The notes below the pieces were generated by a model. It was given only the letters and a program-made list of their open reading frames with translations, was not told the origin of the DNA and did not search any database. Shown here in pieces: positions 34,640 to 45,463 of a stretch of DNA of 64,000 nucleotides. This stretch comes from Tetraselmis striata (Eukaryota > Chlorophyta > Chlorodendrophyceae > Chlorodendrales > Chlorodendraceae), in assembly GCA_006384855.1 (NCBI GenBank), contig VCJN01001170.1, positions 62,001 to 126,000 on the forward strand. The letters run 5' to 3'. The translations under genes and the position numbers were made by a program. Position 1 is the stretch's first letter. Every line of letters starts with the position of its first letter.

Positions 34640-36190
34640 GGGGGGGGGTATTAAGTCGACCAGGTACAACATCGGGGGGGGGGGGGGGGGGGGGGGGGGG
34701 CAATAGGCGAATAGCAGCGGCGTAGCTTGGAAATGTGAAACACATGGTGACACTCCATAGTCGGGGGCAAGCGAATGCGGTATGCCTGGGAGGAGTTTTT
34801 GGACGATCGGAAACGGACCGAGGAATCACCGGCGGAGTTTGCGAACACGATGGTTGCGTAATAATAAATCATCGATGGACAGCCAAATTTTATCACCCTC
34901 GTTATAAATTCCCCAAGCCGGGAGCGACGATTAGCCGAAGCAATTTGGTACGCATCAGCGAGTTTTAATTCTTCGGATATCATGGCATGGGTGTTACGCA
35001 TTTGTAGTTGGACAATGTCGACATGGTCATTATAATTCAAGGGTTGGGATAATAAGGCAGCACGAACAAGGGGGCTCATGCCATACCGAGCCTCAAAGGG
35101 CGAGCGTTTTATTGCGGAATGGTGATTATTGTTGAAGGCAAACTCAGCAAGGGACAGGTTATTAAGCCAGTTCTCATGGTTTTGGTGCACAAGAGCGTAG
35201 AATCTGCTCAGTAGTGCGGTGCGTGCATTCGGTTTGTCCGTCGGTCTTGGGGTGAAACGACGAGCTAATACTCAATTTGGTGTTAAGGGCGGAGCGGAAT
35301 ATCTTCTTCCAAAACGCAGAGATGAAGCGGGGGTTGCGATAGGAAATAATTGCACGACACAAGCCATGGTGTCGAAAAATGTCATCAATATTTAACCGAG
35401 CGAGTTGAGGGGCGTCAATGTGAATACCACTACATGGAATAAAGTGGGCTTGCTTGCTGAAGTGACAAACAAATGTGACAGTATTATCGAAACCATTTTA
35501 CAGAGGCAAGCCGGCTATTAAATCCATCGAAAGTATTTCCCAAGGGCGGGAACCTTAGGCAGTGGTAACAGAGAGCTTATCGGTTTTGGGGTCGAGTTTT
35601 TACTGCGCTGGCAGATCGGGCAAACTTTGGAGCGCAACGGCGAACAATATTGCGCATACGTGTTGGCCACCAAAAGGTGCGCAAAATATTGAGGAGTGTG
35701 CGTTCGAAATCGGGGTGACTGGCGGCATAATAAAATTCGCCGATAATCGGCTTCATAGGTTATCATCGAAAGTGGGGAGGTAGATTTCATCGGCGGCCAT
35801 TCAATAAAGCTCATCTGTAGAATCAAAGCGAACTCCATTAGGCAAGCGGGATCCCGCATGAGTGGGGTCGAATTCGTAATCAGATTCAATGCGGGCATGA
35901 CTGCATGAGTGGGGTGGATCAGGGTCCACTTGTAAGTGGCGCATGGTGAATAAGAAATCCTGCATGTGTTCGAGGTCGTTGTCGAGTCATTGTTGGTCTA
36001 GCGTTGTTAAGCCATAGCGCAAATCGGGGCGGCGAGACATGGCATCGGCTTCATTATGAGAGCCTTTGCGGTACATAATTTCAAGCACTGGTTCACCAGT
36101 GCGGGAGTGTGAAGCCAAGCCTGGCACCGAAATGGGCTTATTGGAAGGCAATCCGCTGGCTCTCGCTGCCCTTCTCCGCTAGCCCGGGTC
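34640..36190 (-). mobile_element. Ty3/gypsy pol remnant (integrase region)
   Basis: Minus-strand fragments in several frames follow Ty3/gypsy order. 35,898-35,518 carries an integrase zinc-binding end (CPICQRSK). 35,362-35,174 carries the integrase core (SYRNPRFISAFWKKIF and SISSSFHPKTDGQTE). 35,190-34,660 carries the C-terminal part (WLNNLSLAEFAFNN, SPFEARYGMSP) and a pre-chromodomain-like HVFHISKLRRC. Two poly(G) runs at 34,631-34,649 and 34,675-34,700 cut the 3' end. RT and gag are missing and LTRs were not found, so this is a dead truncated copy. Confidence 0.85.
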
Positions 36191-37994
36191 ATTCTCTGTA
36201 ATGAGGGTGCCAGAGCCCCCCTTTCCAGTCTTGTTGTGCTTGTGGCTCGGGCAAAAGGGGCTGGGGCATGGAAAGGGCGTCTTGTTGTGGGGGTCGATCA
36301 AGCACTGCCTAAGCTGCCACGAGATCTCCTCTTCCCTCCTGCCATGCATCATTAGCCGTCTCTTCTCGTCGTCTTTGTGCTCTAGGGGCTTCACCATGTC
36401 GGCACCAAGCGCGCCTTCTTTAGCTCCTCGGCACCAAGGTGTAGGAAGTTCTGGTGAATGAAGCAGTGTATACATGGGTAGAGGCTTGAGCAGCCGCGCA
36501 TGGTTGAGATGGCGTTTTACATTTTCATGTCTCCACCAAGCTTGATCTCCACCGTCAAAAGCATGCCATCAGACATGGCCATGCCATGCTCCTTCAAAGC
36601 TAGAAGCTAGTCGACCACCTCCCCCGCTCGTTGAATGAAGTCCTCGTAGCTATCGTCCCCCTCGTAGAATAGTGCATGGGCGTTCTCCATCTGGGTGTTG
36701 TGCTCGATGTCCTTGCAGTAAGGAATGATGCCTCGTAGAGCAGTCACAGTGCCGTTCACCTTGGTCGACTTCCACAGGTAGCATGCATTCGCTAAAAGCT
36801 GCAGGATAATGGCATCCACCTCCTCCCCGATGAGATGCTCATGTGCCCGCAGCCAATCATTGGCTATTAGGAACACGTCGAATATGACCGCCTTCCCGTT
36901 CTTAGATACCGACATGCCGAGCTTATTGCGGACGATCTCCATATGGCGCGCTAGCATGTCCACCTTCGGCACTACGATGCGCGGGGGGTGCGTGCCGTAG
37001 CGCAGCGTCAACATAGCAGGCCGTGAGTACTTTACACCTCGTCCCACTCGCAGGTCATGATGTTGATGGTCTTTTGGTACCCGCGATGTGAGCTGATCGA
37101 CTCGTCAAAAAGCCGCACCCATGTGTCCACGTCCCAATGCGAATGAATCTCTGTCACGGTCTGGCGCTCAACACGCTTGCACACACCATTGTCCTCCGCC
37201 ACACCATACATCACGTTCGGGTAGGAATGGAAGAGTTTGCTTAGTGTGGGGGGCAAGGGCCCCGCGATGTTAGCGGGTGCGTGGGTCTCCGCATCGTTGG
37301 CACTGCTACCGCTAGTACCACCGAACTTGCGCTTGTGACCTTGGTCGCCTTGTACGACCTCTGGCCACGCGATACCCGCTTCCCCACCTCCTTCCCGTCG
37401 TCGTTGCACATGCTCTCCCGCGGGTTTGACTCCAGCAGGTCTTCGAGCGCCGCGTAGCGATCCCAATCCAGACCTGCATCGTCTGCGTCGGCTGCGCCTG
37501 TGTCGTCCTCCACATGCGGCAGCGGAATCTTTTTATTGCATGCGCCCGCGCCTGCTGGCCGGCCGACTTTCCGCGGCGGCTGATTCGCGCCACCATCGCT
37601 CTCATTGTCGCTATCGCTGCCGCTGGTCGTAGATCCCTGCCTGCGCTTGAGTTAGCGTACGTGTTCGCTGGCCCGGCGAGCCTTCTGGTGCCGGCTAGCC
37701 ACTTCTTGCTACGCGGCCACAAGCCGCTGCGACACGGCACTAATATGACGCGCATGCGTGGCAGCCTGCTCCTTTCGGGGCCGGCGCTCCGCTGCCAGCT
37801 CGGCACGCAGAGACTTTATCGTGGCCTCTACGGCTGCCTCCCGGCGCTGCCGATCCTCCTGAGTCTCCCGTGCAAGTCTGGGGTTGGCTGGGCCGCTGCC
37901 GCTGGCATGGGTAACGCGATTTGCGCGGCCCGCAATTTCGGCTCTTGTCCGTGTAAAACTGCCTGTGCAATCTTCTTGGCAAAATCAGACTCAA
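36179..37994 (-). CDS. Unassigned multi-segment protein gene, possibly transposon-derived
   Basis: Three long minus-strand frames look protein-like. 37,466-37,032 contains LFHSYPNVMYGVAEDNGVCKRVERQTVTEIHSHWDVDTWVRLFDES. 37,047-36,607 contains VDMLARHMEIVRNKLGMSV and EEVDAIILQLLANACYLWKS. 36,475-36,179 ends in a His/Cys-rich segment (CLIDPHNKTPFPCPSPFCPSHKH). Upstream lies an Arg/Ala/Gln-rich coiled-coil-like stretch, beginning near 37,994 with ESDFAKKIAQAVLHGQEPKL. That N-terminal peptide also occurs next to the B2 repeats of the elements at 57 and 60.9 kb. Frame changes may be introns or frameshifts. I do not recognise the family. Confidence 0.35.
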
Positions 37995-38020
37995 CTTTGA
38001 AAAAATAAACGAAATACTGG

Positions 38021-38330
38021 GGTTTCCAACTCAGTTCCAGCCCCCTAATTAACTATTATCGAGATTTTAAATTACAATAAGGGGCAATTCAGACTAGAAA
38101 CTCGGCCATTGCGCGTCGGATGATCTAGTGGTGACGTCGAGCTTTGTCCATTTGGACAAATACTGGACATTTCACCCTCTTCAAAATATGTCCAAATGGA
38201 CAAACGTTGACGCCCCCACCAGATCTTTCGATGCGCCATGGCCGAGTTTCTATCGTCTGAAGTCCCCTTAATATCTCAAGAAAAAATATTTGGAGGTTCA
38301 GAAACCCGGAAAACACCCCAAGAGGACACT
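38021..38330. repeat. Long imperfect inverted repeat (foldback, about 300 bp)
   Basis: Left arm about 38,021-38,163 and right arm about 38,190-38,330 are reverse complements with scattered differences, around a loop of about 26 nt. The best-matched part runs from GAAACTCGGCCAT...TTTGTCCATTTGGAC on the left to GTCCAAATGGACAAA...ATGGCCGAGTTTC on the right. A transcript would fold into a long hairpin, so a MITE or small-RNA precursor is possible. Confidence 0.85.
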
Positions 38331-38375
38331 CCGGTAAACCCCCCTAATACCGGCTACCTATACACTAATATGTAT

Positions 38376-38570
38376 TGGTCATATTGAGAATTATAGAGGT
38401 TTGAATTGCACGGGGCTAAGTACGACGGGTGTTACCCGACGTTACAATTCCGCCATACGCGGCTAGTACGCTAATGCCGGGTGCCCACGTCCATCCCTCA
38501 CCCCGATATGACGCCCCGCGACGCGGCGGTGTCTCCACCTTCTGCCTTTGCGCCAGCTTCCAGCTAGCGC
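38376..38570 (+). repeat. A1 terminal repeat of the DIRS/PAT element
   Basis: It is 195 bp and almost identical to A2 at 42,996-43,190. It contains the palindromic CGGGTGTTACCCG and begins TGGTCATATTGAGAATTA. Confidence 0.92.
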
Positions 38571-38679
38571 TACGGCATCAAGACTCTACCTCGCAGTCTC
38601 GTAAGGTGACACACGATCTCACAACGACGTTCGACGCCAACCGCTCGCCGCGACTGCAATAACGACAGCAGACCGTACT

Positions 38680-39790
38680 ATGGACAACACACGGTTGCCT
38701 TGCGACTTGTACGATTCGGAGGGGTGCGGTGGAGGCAGCGCCGCGAGTTCGACGACTGACACCGCTAGCTTCACTGCGCTGGTGCAGCGGATGCTGCTGC
38801 GACTCGACGAGCTAAAATCCCGCACCTCTTCCATTCAACAACCACCTCCGCAGAAACATATTCCCGCGACGCCAGCCGACGGCCTCGAGGGTGACGACGA
38901 GGAGGACGACCCTCCCCGGTTTCCCTGCAAAATCTCCAGGCCACGCGGCGTTTATCGACCCGCGCGACTGGATCATCGACTACATGCCGCGGGCATACGC
39001 CGAGTCTATGCCTCCTGTAGGACTCACCAACCCCGGGCTGTGGAACCCACGCAACGACGAGTGGGACCGCTACCTCACCGACAAGAAGAAGCACGCGACG
39101 CGCGACGAGTATCGCCACCTGCTGTGCTTTGGATTATTTACCGCCGCCGCGCACGCGGCGCTCACGGACGCTGTGGCAACGCTTCGCGCGAAAAACGCCA
39201 CCGCTCGCGACACCGCGGACGCCAACGACCTACTCGACTCCGCGATTCGCACGATCGCGACGTGCGGGCAGGCGGCTGAAGACCGGCTCACCTACCACAG
39301 CCGTTTCAAGTGCAAGAAGGCGCTTGTTACCGGCGAGGAGCGAGTCGTCGAGGGCCTCGTCTACTCCCGCTTCTTCGACACCACCGCCGCCGAGCGCTCC
39401 AGCAACGGCGTCGACGGCCTCCTCAACGCCCTGGACGACAAAAAGACTCGAGGTCAGCCTCCACCAGGCGGCCAAGGCACACGCCGCCGCGCAGTTCAAG
39501 GGCAGCGGCAGCGGAGGGAGCGGAGGCGGCAGCGGCAACATCCGCATCAAGGAGCAAGAGCGCGCAGAACACGCAAACCGCGCCACAAAGGAGAGGGCGG
39601 ACAAAAACAAGGACAAAGACAAGATCAAAGCAAGCCTCAGCCGGCAACCCTACGAGGAAGACTACTACCCCGCAGACCGAGGAGCAGAACTTACGGTGTG
39701 CCCCGCCGTTCAGAGTCATGCTACCCAAATTCAAGCTACATGCGACACCGCGTGCGGCGGCAATGGCGGCAATGGCAAGACATCGGGGCG
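38680..39790 (+). pseudogene. Gag-like region of the DIRS/PAT element
   Basis: The ATG at 38,680 opens a 199-codon frame, but the conserved Gag-like part is in a second frame at about 38,930-39,460 (DPRDWIIDYMPRAYAESMPPVG, DEWDRYLTDKKKHATRDEYRHLLCFGLF) and continues in a third frame to about 39,735 with a Ser/Gly and Lys-rich tail (GSGGSGGGSG, KDKDKIKASL). The EY..L.CFG pattern resembles the Gag of the RT-less elements at 57-64 kb, suggesting common origin. Confidence 0.75.
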
Positions 39791-39829
39791 AGCGATCAAA
39801 TCCTACGGTGGATTTAGGAGGGCGTCCGG

Positions 39830-41700
39830 ATCCCCTTCAAGCACAACCGCCCCCCACCCAACTTCCAAAACGGCATCAGCATGCAGGACGCTACCCCAGC
39901 GCAGCTCACCTACCTCGAGGGCGAGCTTGCCCGCTTCGAAGAGTCCGGCGCGTGGGAGTTTGGCACCTGCCGCAAGTGGGTGTCAAGACTCTTTTAAGTA
40001 CCCAAGCCCGGCGTCAACAAGTGGCGCTGCATCATCGACCTCCGCGTGCTCATTTCTTATTGTGTGCGAAAGCGGCTCAAGATGGAGACCCTACTGGGAG
40101 TGCGCCAACTAACCAGAAAGGGAGACTACATGTTCTCCTTCGACCTCCAAGACGGCTTCTATGCTCTAGGCATCGCGGAGGCGGACTGAGACTACTTCAC
40201 CGTGGACGTCCGAGGTCCGCTCTACAGGCTCGTGGGTCTGCCAATGGGCTGGAGCCTCTCGCCCTATTACTTCGTCACGCTCACCCAAGTATTCATCACC
40301 CACCTGCGGAAACCCGAGCCCGAGCCCCCCTCATCGTCTACGCAGCCCACACGGAGCAAGCGCTACCTCCGGCGGACCAGGTGGGGGGGCGCGCATCCTA
40401 CCTTACGTGGACGACTACCTCCTCTTCTCCGCATCGATGGAGCAGGCGCTTCACCTCCGTCAACGGCTTGCCAGCCTCCTCGACGCCTTGGGGCCGCAGC
40501 GGAACCCCACAAAGGGCTTTTGGGAGCCCTGCCAGTTCGGCAGGCGCCGGGGGGTGGACATCGACTCAGCGTCCGGCATGTCTACGCACCGGCAGACAAG
40601 CTGAACCGGCTATCCCGGCAGGCCACCCGGCTCATCGGCCGCGCCACGCGGAACGCAAGGTGGCTCCCAGTGCGCGAGCTGCAGTCACTGGCAGGGCAGG
40701 CGCAATACCTCTTTCGGGCGATCCCGGCCGCAAGATTGTTCCTGCGGGAGCTCCACTCCGTGGTCGGCGACCGGTGGGGCGGGTGCGTCCGGGTGACGCC
40801 ATAGCTGCGCCGCGACCTACAGTGGTGGGCATCGGTGCCCAGTCAGGCCAACGGCAAGCCCATCCACCGCCCGGTGGAGACGGCTTATCAGCACACCGAC
40901 AGCTCAGGCTACGGGTGGGGCGGGGTGTTGAACGTAATGCTGTAGGCGCGGGGATTCTGGAGCTCGGCGGACGAGCGCCAACACATCACTTGGAAGGAGC
41001 TCAAAGCGGTCCGACTTGCCATGGAAAGCTTCCTCCCCCACCTCGCCGGGCGCAACGTCCTCCTGCACAAGGAAAACCATGCGGTATGTCACGTTCTGTC
41101 GGGCCTAACCTCACGCTCTCCCGAGATGATGGCCGAGCTGCGACGACTCTGGTGCTTGCTGGACTCGCACGGCATCCACTTGCGCACGCAGTACATTCGC
41201 TCGGCAACGAATATCTGGGCTGACCGTCTAAGCCGGCACCTCGACAGCGACGATTGGCAACTCGACCCCCTCATGTTCGCGGAACTAGAGAGCCGGTTCG
41301 GCCCTCATTCCATCGACCGCTTCGCGTCCGCCCTCAACACCCTGCTCCCCCGCTACAACGCGGCGTGGTTGGACCCTACGTGCGAGGCGGTGGACTCGTT
41401 GCACCTGCCGGATGCGGACTGGCGCCGCGAAAACAACTGGTGCAACGCATCCTGGACCCTGCGGCACGACCTCGTGCAGAAGCTGCGGCAGAGTGGCGCA
41501 GCGGCGACCGTCATCGCCCCGCGATGGGAGGGCAAGGCGTGGCAGCAGGCTCTCACCGAGATGGCAGTGGAGGAGCTCACGGTGGCGCCGCGCGCCGGTT
41601 TGTTCCGGCCGGGACGGCGGGACGGGCGAGGTATGATCGGCAGACCTCACTGGCCCGCCGTGACTGTATTCCGCGTTCCTTTCCGGCATGGGTCTACGTG
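39830..41700 (+). pseudogene. Reverse transcriptase-RNase H region of the DIRS/PAT element
   Basis: RT blocks in order are KWRCIIDLRVLISYCVRKRLKMETL (about 40,020), MFSFDLQDGFYALGI (40,130), PLYRLVGLPMGWSLSPYYF (40,218) and the catalytic PYVDDYLLFSAS (40,404). RNase H follows with TDSSGYGWGGVLN (about 40,894) and HITWKELKAVRLAMESF (40,985), then a long C-terminal part with NIWADRLSRHLDSDDW (41,211). In-frame stops include TGA at about 40,186 just after FYALGIAEAD and a TAG at about 40,943, and frame changes separate the blocks. The YVDD and TD motifs are intact. Confidence 0.85.
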
Positions 41701-41848
41701 CGCCGAGGGGCCGTAAGTGCTACGCTATCCATGTTTCCGGGCAACGGCCACCAACTACCGGCTGTACGTGCGGCACCAGTACGAGCTGCAGCGGTGAAGT
41801 ACCGCGTCGAGGTCGCGAGCTGTACGCACGACACCATGAGCTGATTCG

Positions 41849-42963
41849 ATGCGCCCATACATGACACGGGTTCTAGGGTCTAACACCCTTGGCGTCCAAA
41901 CCTTGGAGCTCCTATTAGCTGCGTGGGCGCCGGCCACTGCGGCGTCTTACGCGAGTTGCATGAAGCAATATTTCCGTTTCTGCGAAGAGGAGCAGCGACC
42001 GGCCCTGGCTGCCGGCCCCGGGACTATGGCACGTACGGTACGTCACGTGGTTGGGCACCCTGGGGACGATGAAAGCCTCTAGCTTGCAGCCTTATACCTG
42101 TCGGCCGTCAACAACTTCTTCAAGGACCACGGCCGGGAGCCGATGGCTATGGGCGATCTGGTGAGCAGGGTCCGCAAGGGCCTTGCGGCGTCGCAGGTGA
42201 CGCTAAACCGAGCTGATGCGGGCCGCCCCATTGCCCGCGCGCGTGGTGCTGAAAGTCTGGACCCTGGCAAAAGCCCTATGCCTGGAGCTGGAACCTACCT
42301 GGGGCACGGACCCAAGTACCGTGGTGCGCGTGGAGCTGTTCCGCCCCAGCCTGGCAGTCGTCGTGCTTTGTCTGTTTTTCTGCCGCGGAGGAGCGGGGGT
42401 GGAGTGTCATACGGGCGACCTCACGGTCGGCCCGGACGGCGGAATCCTCCTATACCACCGTGACCGGCAAGGCCAACGTGGCGCAGATGCAAGCAAGAAG
42501 TTGTTGTGTCAGCTGCCAGTGTCAACGCATGCCGACATCGCGGAGCTGCTGCACTACTTTGATGCCGCCCGTCAGGTGTTCGCCGGCGGCCGCGTGCTAG
42601 CGGCGCGATGGGCCATCAGGCGGCGCGAGGGGCATGCAAAATGGACGGCGGACACCCTCACCAGCTGGTTGCAACTGGTGCTGCAGTGCACGAGCCCTCC
42701 CCCCCCCCCCCCCCCCCCCCCCCCCCGCGGGGTTCGCGTGGACGTCCCATTCCCTCCGCAAGGGGGGCCACAACAGCCGCGTACGTGATCGGCGTGACGA
42801 TGCAGAAGATCAAGTACTTCGGCGGCTGGGCGATGGAGTCTAGCGTGGTGCTCGACTACATCGACCCAACAGTGTTGCCGTGTCCGGCAGCCTTGCACCT
42901 CTTTGGTTGGATGACCCCCTGGGGCGGTCAACCAGCCAGGTTGCCACGCCAAGTGGCGACATG
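41849..42963 (+). pseudogene. Tyrosine recombinase of the DIRS/PAT element
   Basis: The N-terminal core-binding part (AAWAPATAASYASCMKQYFRFCEEE) is at 41,849-42,080, ending at an in-frame TAG. The central part follows at 42,216-42,680. The catalytic C-terminus is at about 42,740-42,930, with SHSLRKGG (HxxR box) and IKYFGGWAMESSVVLDYIDPTV (containing the nucleophile Tyr). A poly(C) run at 42,700-42,726 and a frame change break the catalytic domain. Within the family this enzyme integrates the circular DNA form. Confidence 0.82.
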
Positions 42964-42964
42964 A

Positions 42965-43300
42965 TGGCAAAACTGCGAGCCCCCTGCTTTGCTAATGGTC
43001 ATATTGAGAATTAAAGAGGTTTGAATTGCACAGGGCTAAGTACGACGGGTGTTACCCGACGTTACAATTCCGCCATACGCGGCTAGTACGCTACTGTTGG
43101 GTGCCCACGTCCATCCCTCACCCCGATATGACGCCCCGCGACGCGGCGGTGTCTCCACCTTCTGCCTTTGCGCCAGCTTCCAGCTAGCGCAACCAACCCT
43201 TCCCAACCCTTTCATGCGTGCTTTCGGGCCTGAGCCCCTGTTAAAAGTTGTAAGAGATCTGACACCGTTTTGGCAAGACTACGAGCCCCCTGCTTTGCTA
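42965..43300 (+). repeat. B1-A2-B2 3' terminal block of the DIRS/PAT element
   Basis: B1 is at 42,965-42,994, A2 at 42,996-43,190, an 80-bp unique spacer at 43,191-43,270, and B2 at 43,271-43,300. The B repeat ends GAGCCCCCTGCTTTGCTA in both copies. Confidence 0.92.
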
Positions 43301-43319
43301 CTAATATAATATAGTGGCC

Positions 43320-43608
43320 ATTCTTCGTACGTTGCGCGCGCCACTCGCCCCGCCCTCGCGTGCTGCGTGTTGGCCCACCGCCAGCTCGTCTTACACGCTA
43401 CGGTAGCCACACACCCTCGTCAACTCGAAGGCCTGCAGGGTAGGGCAACAACTAAGGGGCCTGCCGCCTCGACCCCGCAGACCTCCATCGTATCCAGCGC
43501 TTTAGCCGCGCGGTAGCACGGAGAGAGCATATCCAGCCGGCCGCCTGAACGCGCGGGGGCGGAGGGACGGAGGAAAACCCTACAGATAAGGCCTGACCGA
43601 GGAGCAAC
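43320..43608 (+). promoter_or_regulatory. Region upstream of the USP gene
   Basis: Nearly 290 bp lie between the B2 end of the DIRS/PAT element and the USP start codon. It must hold the USP 5' UTR and at least part of its promoter. No specific box is recognised. Confidence 0.35.
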
Positions 43609-45432
43609 ATGTCTAGCCAACGCCGCGCTGCGGACTACTTGGAGTACCGACAGCCCGGCAGCGGCAGCAGGTACTCGAGGGCCAGGCCGGTAGTAGGGAG
43701 GGTGGCTCCCAGCTGCGCGTTACGGTGCCTCCGCCGCCCACTCTTGCTGCAGCTTCTCCCCGGGTTGTCTCCAAGCATGCTAGTTGCAATGCTAGTTGCC
43801 ATGCTAGTTGAGGCAGCTGCGACCCTCAGTGCCCATAAGATGGCAGTTGTCCGTTGGCCTGGGCTGTTGCCCCTCCCACCCCAACCCAACCCTCCTAACT
43901 GGCAGCTACAAGCACCCTGGTGATATGAAACGGGGGGCGCGGGGTGGAGGGAATGGCGGGGCCGGCCAGGGGGGGGGGGGGGGGGGGGGGCGTGTTTCAG
44001 GAAGGGGGAGGGAGGTCTTCCAGCGCCACCTACCATGTGTTGTGACGCCTGCCTGCCTTGGGGACTTTCCCCCCATATGTTGTGATGTCTGCCTTGGGGA
44101 TTGTCCCCCAGCCCCTCTCCCTCCTGCCCAGCGGACTTGACAGCAGTCATGCTTCTGATACGCCTGCTGCTCCGGGGGCTAACCTCTGCTCCCCATGCGC
44201 TTGTCCCGGCAGCACGTACGCCCTGGCAGACCGCCTTGGGCAACAGGGACCTGTTGGCAGCCTGCGCGGGTCAAACGGGGCGACATCTCGGGTGAGTCTA
44301 TGCCCCTTGGACTGTGACAGCGGCTGTGGTGCTAACTAGGCTTGCAGCTGTCGCGACGGCAGTTAAAGTCGTTGCGTAATACATCAGGGAGGAGGGCTAG
44401 AGAAGAGGAAGGGGGGGGAGGGGGAGGGGGGGGGGGGTTGATCGTTGCAGCGCCCCCTGGGTACGCACATGATGCCGCGTCATGTTGACCTCAGCGCTCT
44501 CCCCGCCCTCCCCCCCCCCCCCCCCCCCCCCCGCAACCTTGATCCTGCGCGGCAGGCCTACACGGGGATTCAGTCCTCTGGCTATGGGGTGTCGCGCACC
44601 ACTTCTAGCGGCGCACGGACAGGCCTCACCGCGCCCAGCAGCAGCCTGTCCCACACCCCACACTACAGCAGCGCTGCGCCCTCCGCCACGCGCCAACTCA
44701 GCAGGTGCTCTGTCTGTTACCCAACCATCCATGCCATGCGTGCTGCTGTCCAAGGCCACCTCTCCCCCTGCCCTCTTGTTTTATCATCCATGGTGCCTGC
44801 AGGACCATGCCATCCCCCGCAACGCGGAGCGCCGTCACCACCTCCACCGCAGCCAAGGGTTACCTGGCACGCAGCGGCACCGCCTCCTCGTCCTACACGC
44901 CCAGCAGTACCCGCTCCCAACGGCGGCAGACCCCGATCGAAAGCGACCGCCGGCCTGCGCCCAGGATGACGGCCCGCACTTGCAGCATGCCGCGCAGCGT
45001 GAGCCCCGGCAGCAGCAGCGATAGTAGCAGCAGCAGCGGCGGCGGCAGCAGCGGTGGCGGACGCATGCCGCGCCGCAGCCGGGATGTGGCCCGCAGGTGT
45101 GCTGCGTCAGCCCATCCCACAAGCACTGTGCCAGCCCCCCGTCGCCCCTTGTCTCTGGGCCTGCCTCTGAGACCTCCCCTTTTGAACACAGACCCGCGGA
45201 GTCAGCATCCGTTCAGGAAGGAAGCGAGGCGCTGGCTTCTCTGTCGCTGTCCGGGAGCGTGAGTGCCTGCCCCTATCAAAGGGATGGGGAGGGGTCCTGC
45301 TTTGCGCCTTCATGTGGAACTGCCCAGCTTCATCCCCTGTGCATTGCGGCTGTCCCTCTGTGCATTTTCCCAGCCTAGCACAGTGCCAGCCTTCTACCTT
45401 CCAGAGGAGATACAATAAAAAAGGGGCGGGGG

Positions 45433-45463
<31 letters not shown>

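Larger units (their letters stand above)
38376..43300 (+). mobile_element. DIRS/PAT-type tyrosine-recombinase retrotransposon with split direct repeats
   Basis: The element starts with A1 at 38,376-38,570 and ends with the arrangement B1 (42,965-42,994), A2 (42,996-43,190), B2 (43,271-43,300). A1 and A2 are both 195 bp and nearly identical; B1 and B2 are 30 bp with two differences. This A1...B1-A2-B2 order is the split-direct-repeat hallmark of PAT/TOC-like DIRS elements, which integrate through a circular intermediate and a tyrosine recombinase without target-site duplication. Gag, RT-RNase H and recombinase regions follow in order on the plus strand, with several frameshifts and stops, so this copy is probably immobile although its termini are well preserved. 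Confidence 0.9.

Noticed and set aside
34640-36190. Animal or plant retrovirus-like pol
   Set aside because: Domain order and motifs are those of an ordinary Ty3/gypsy retrotransposon remnant; no envelope gene is present.
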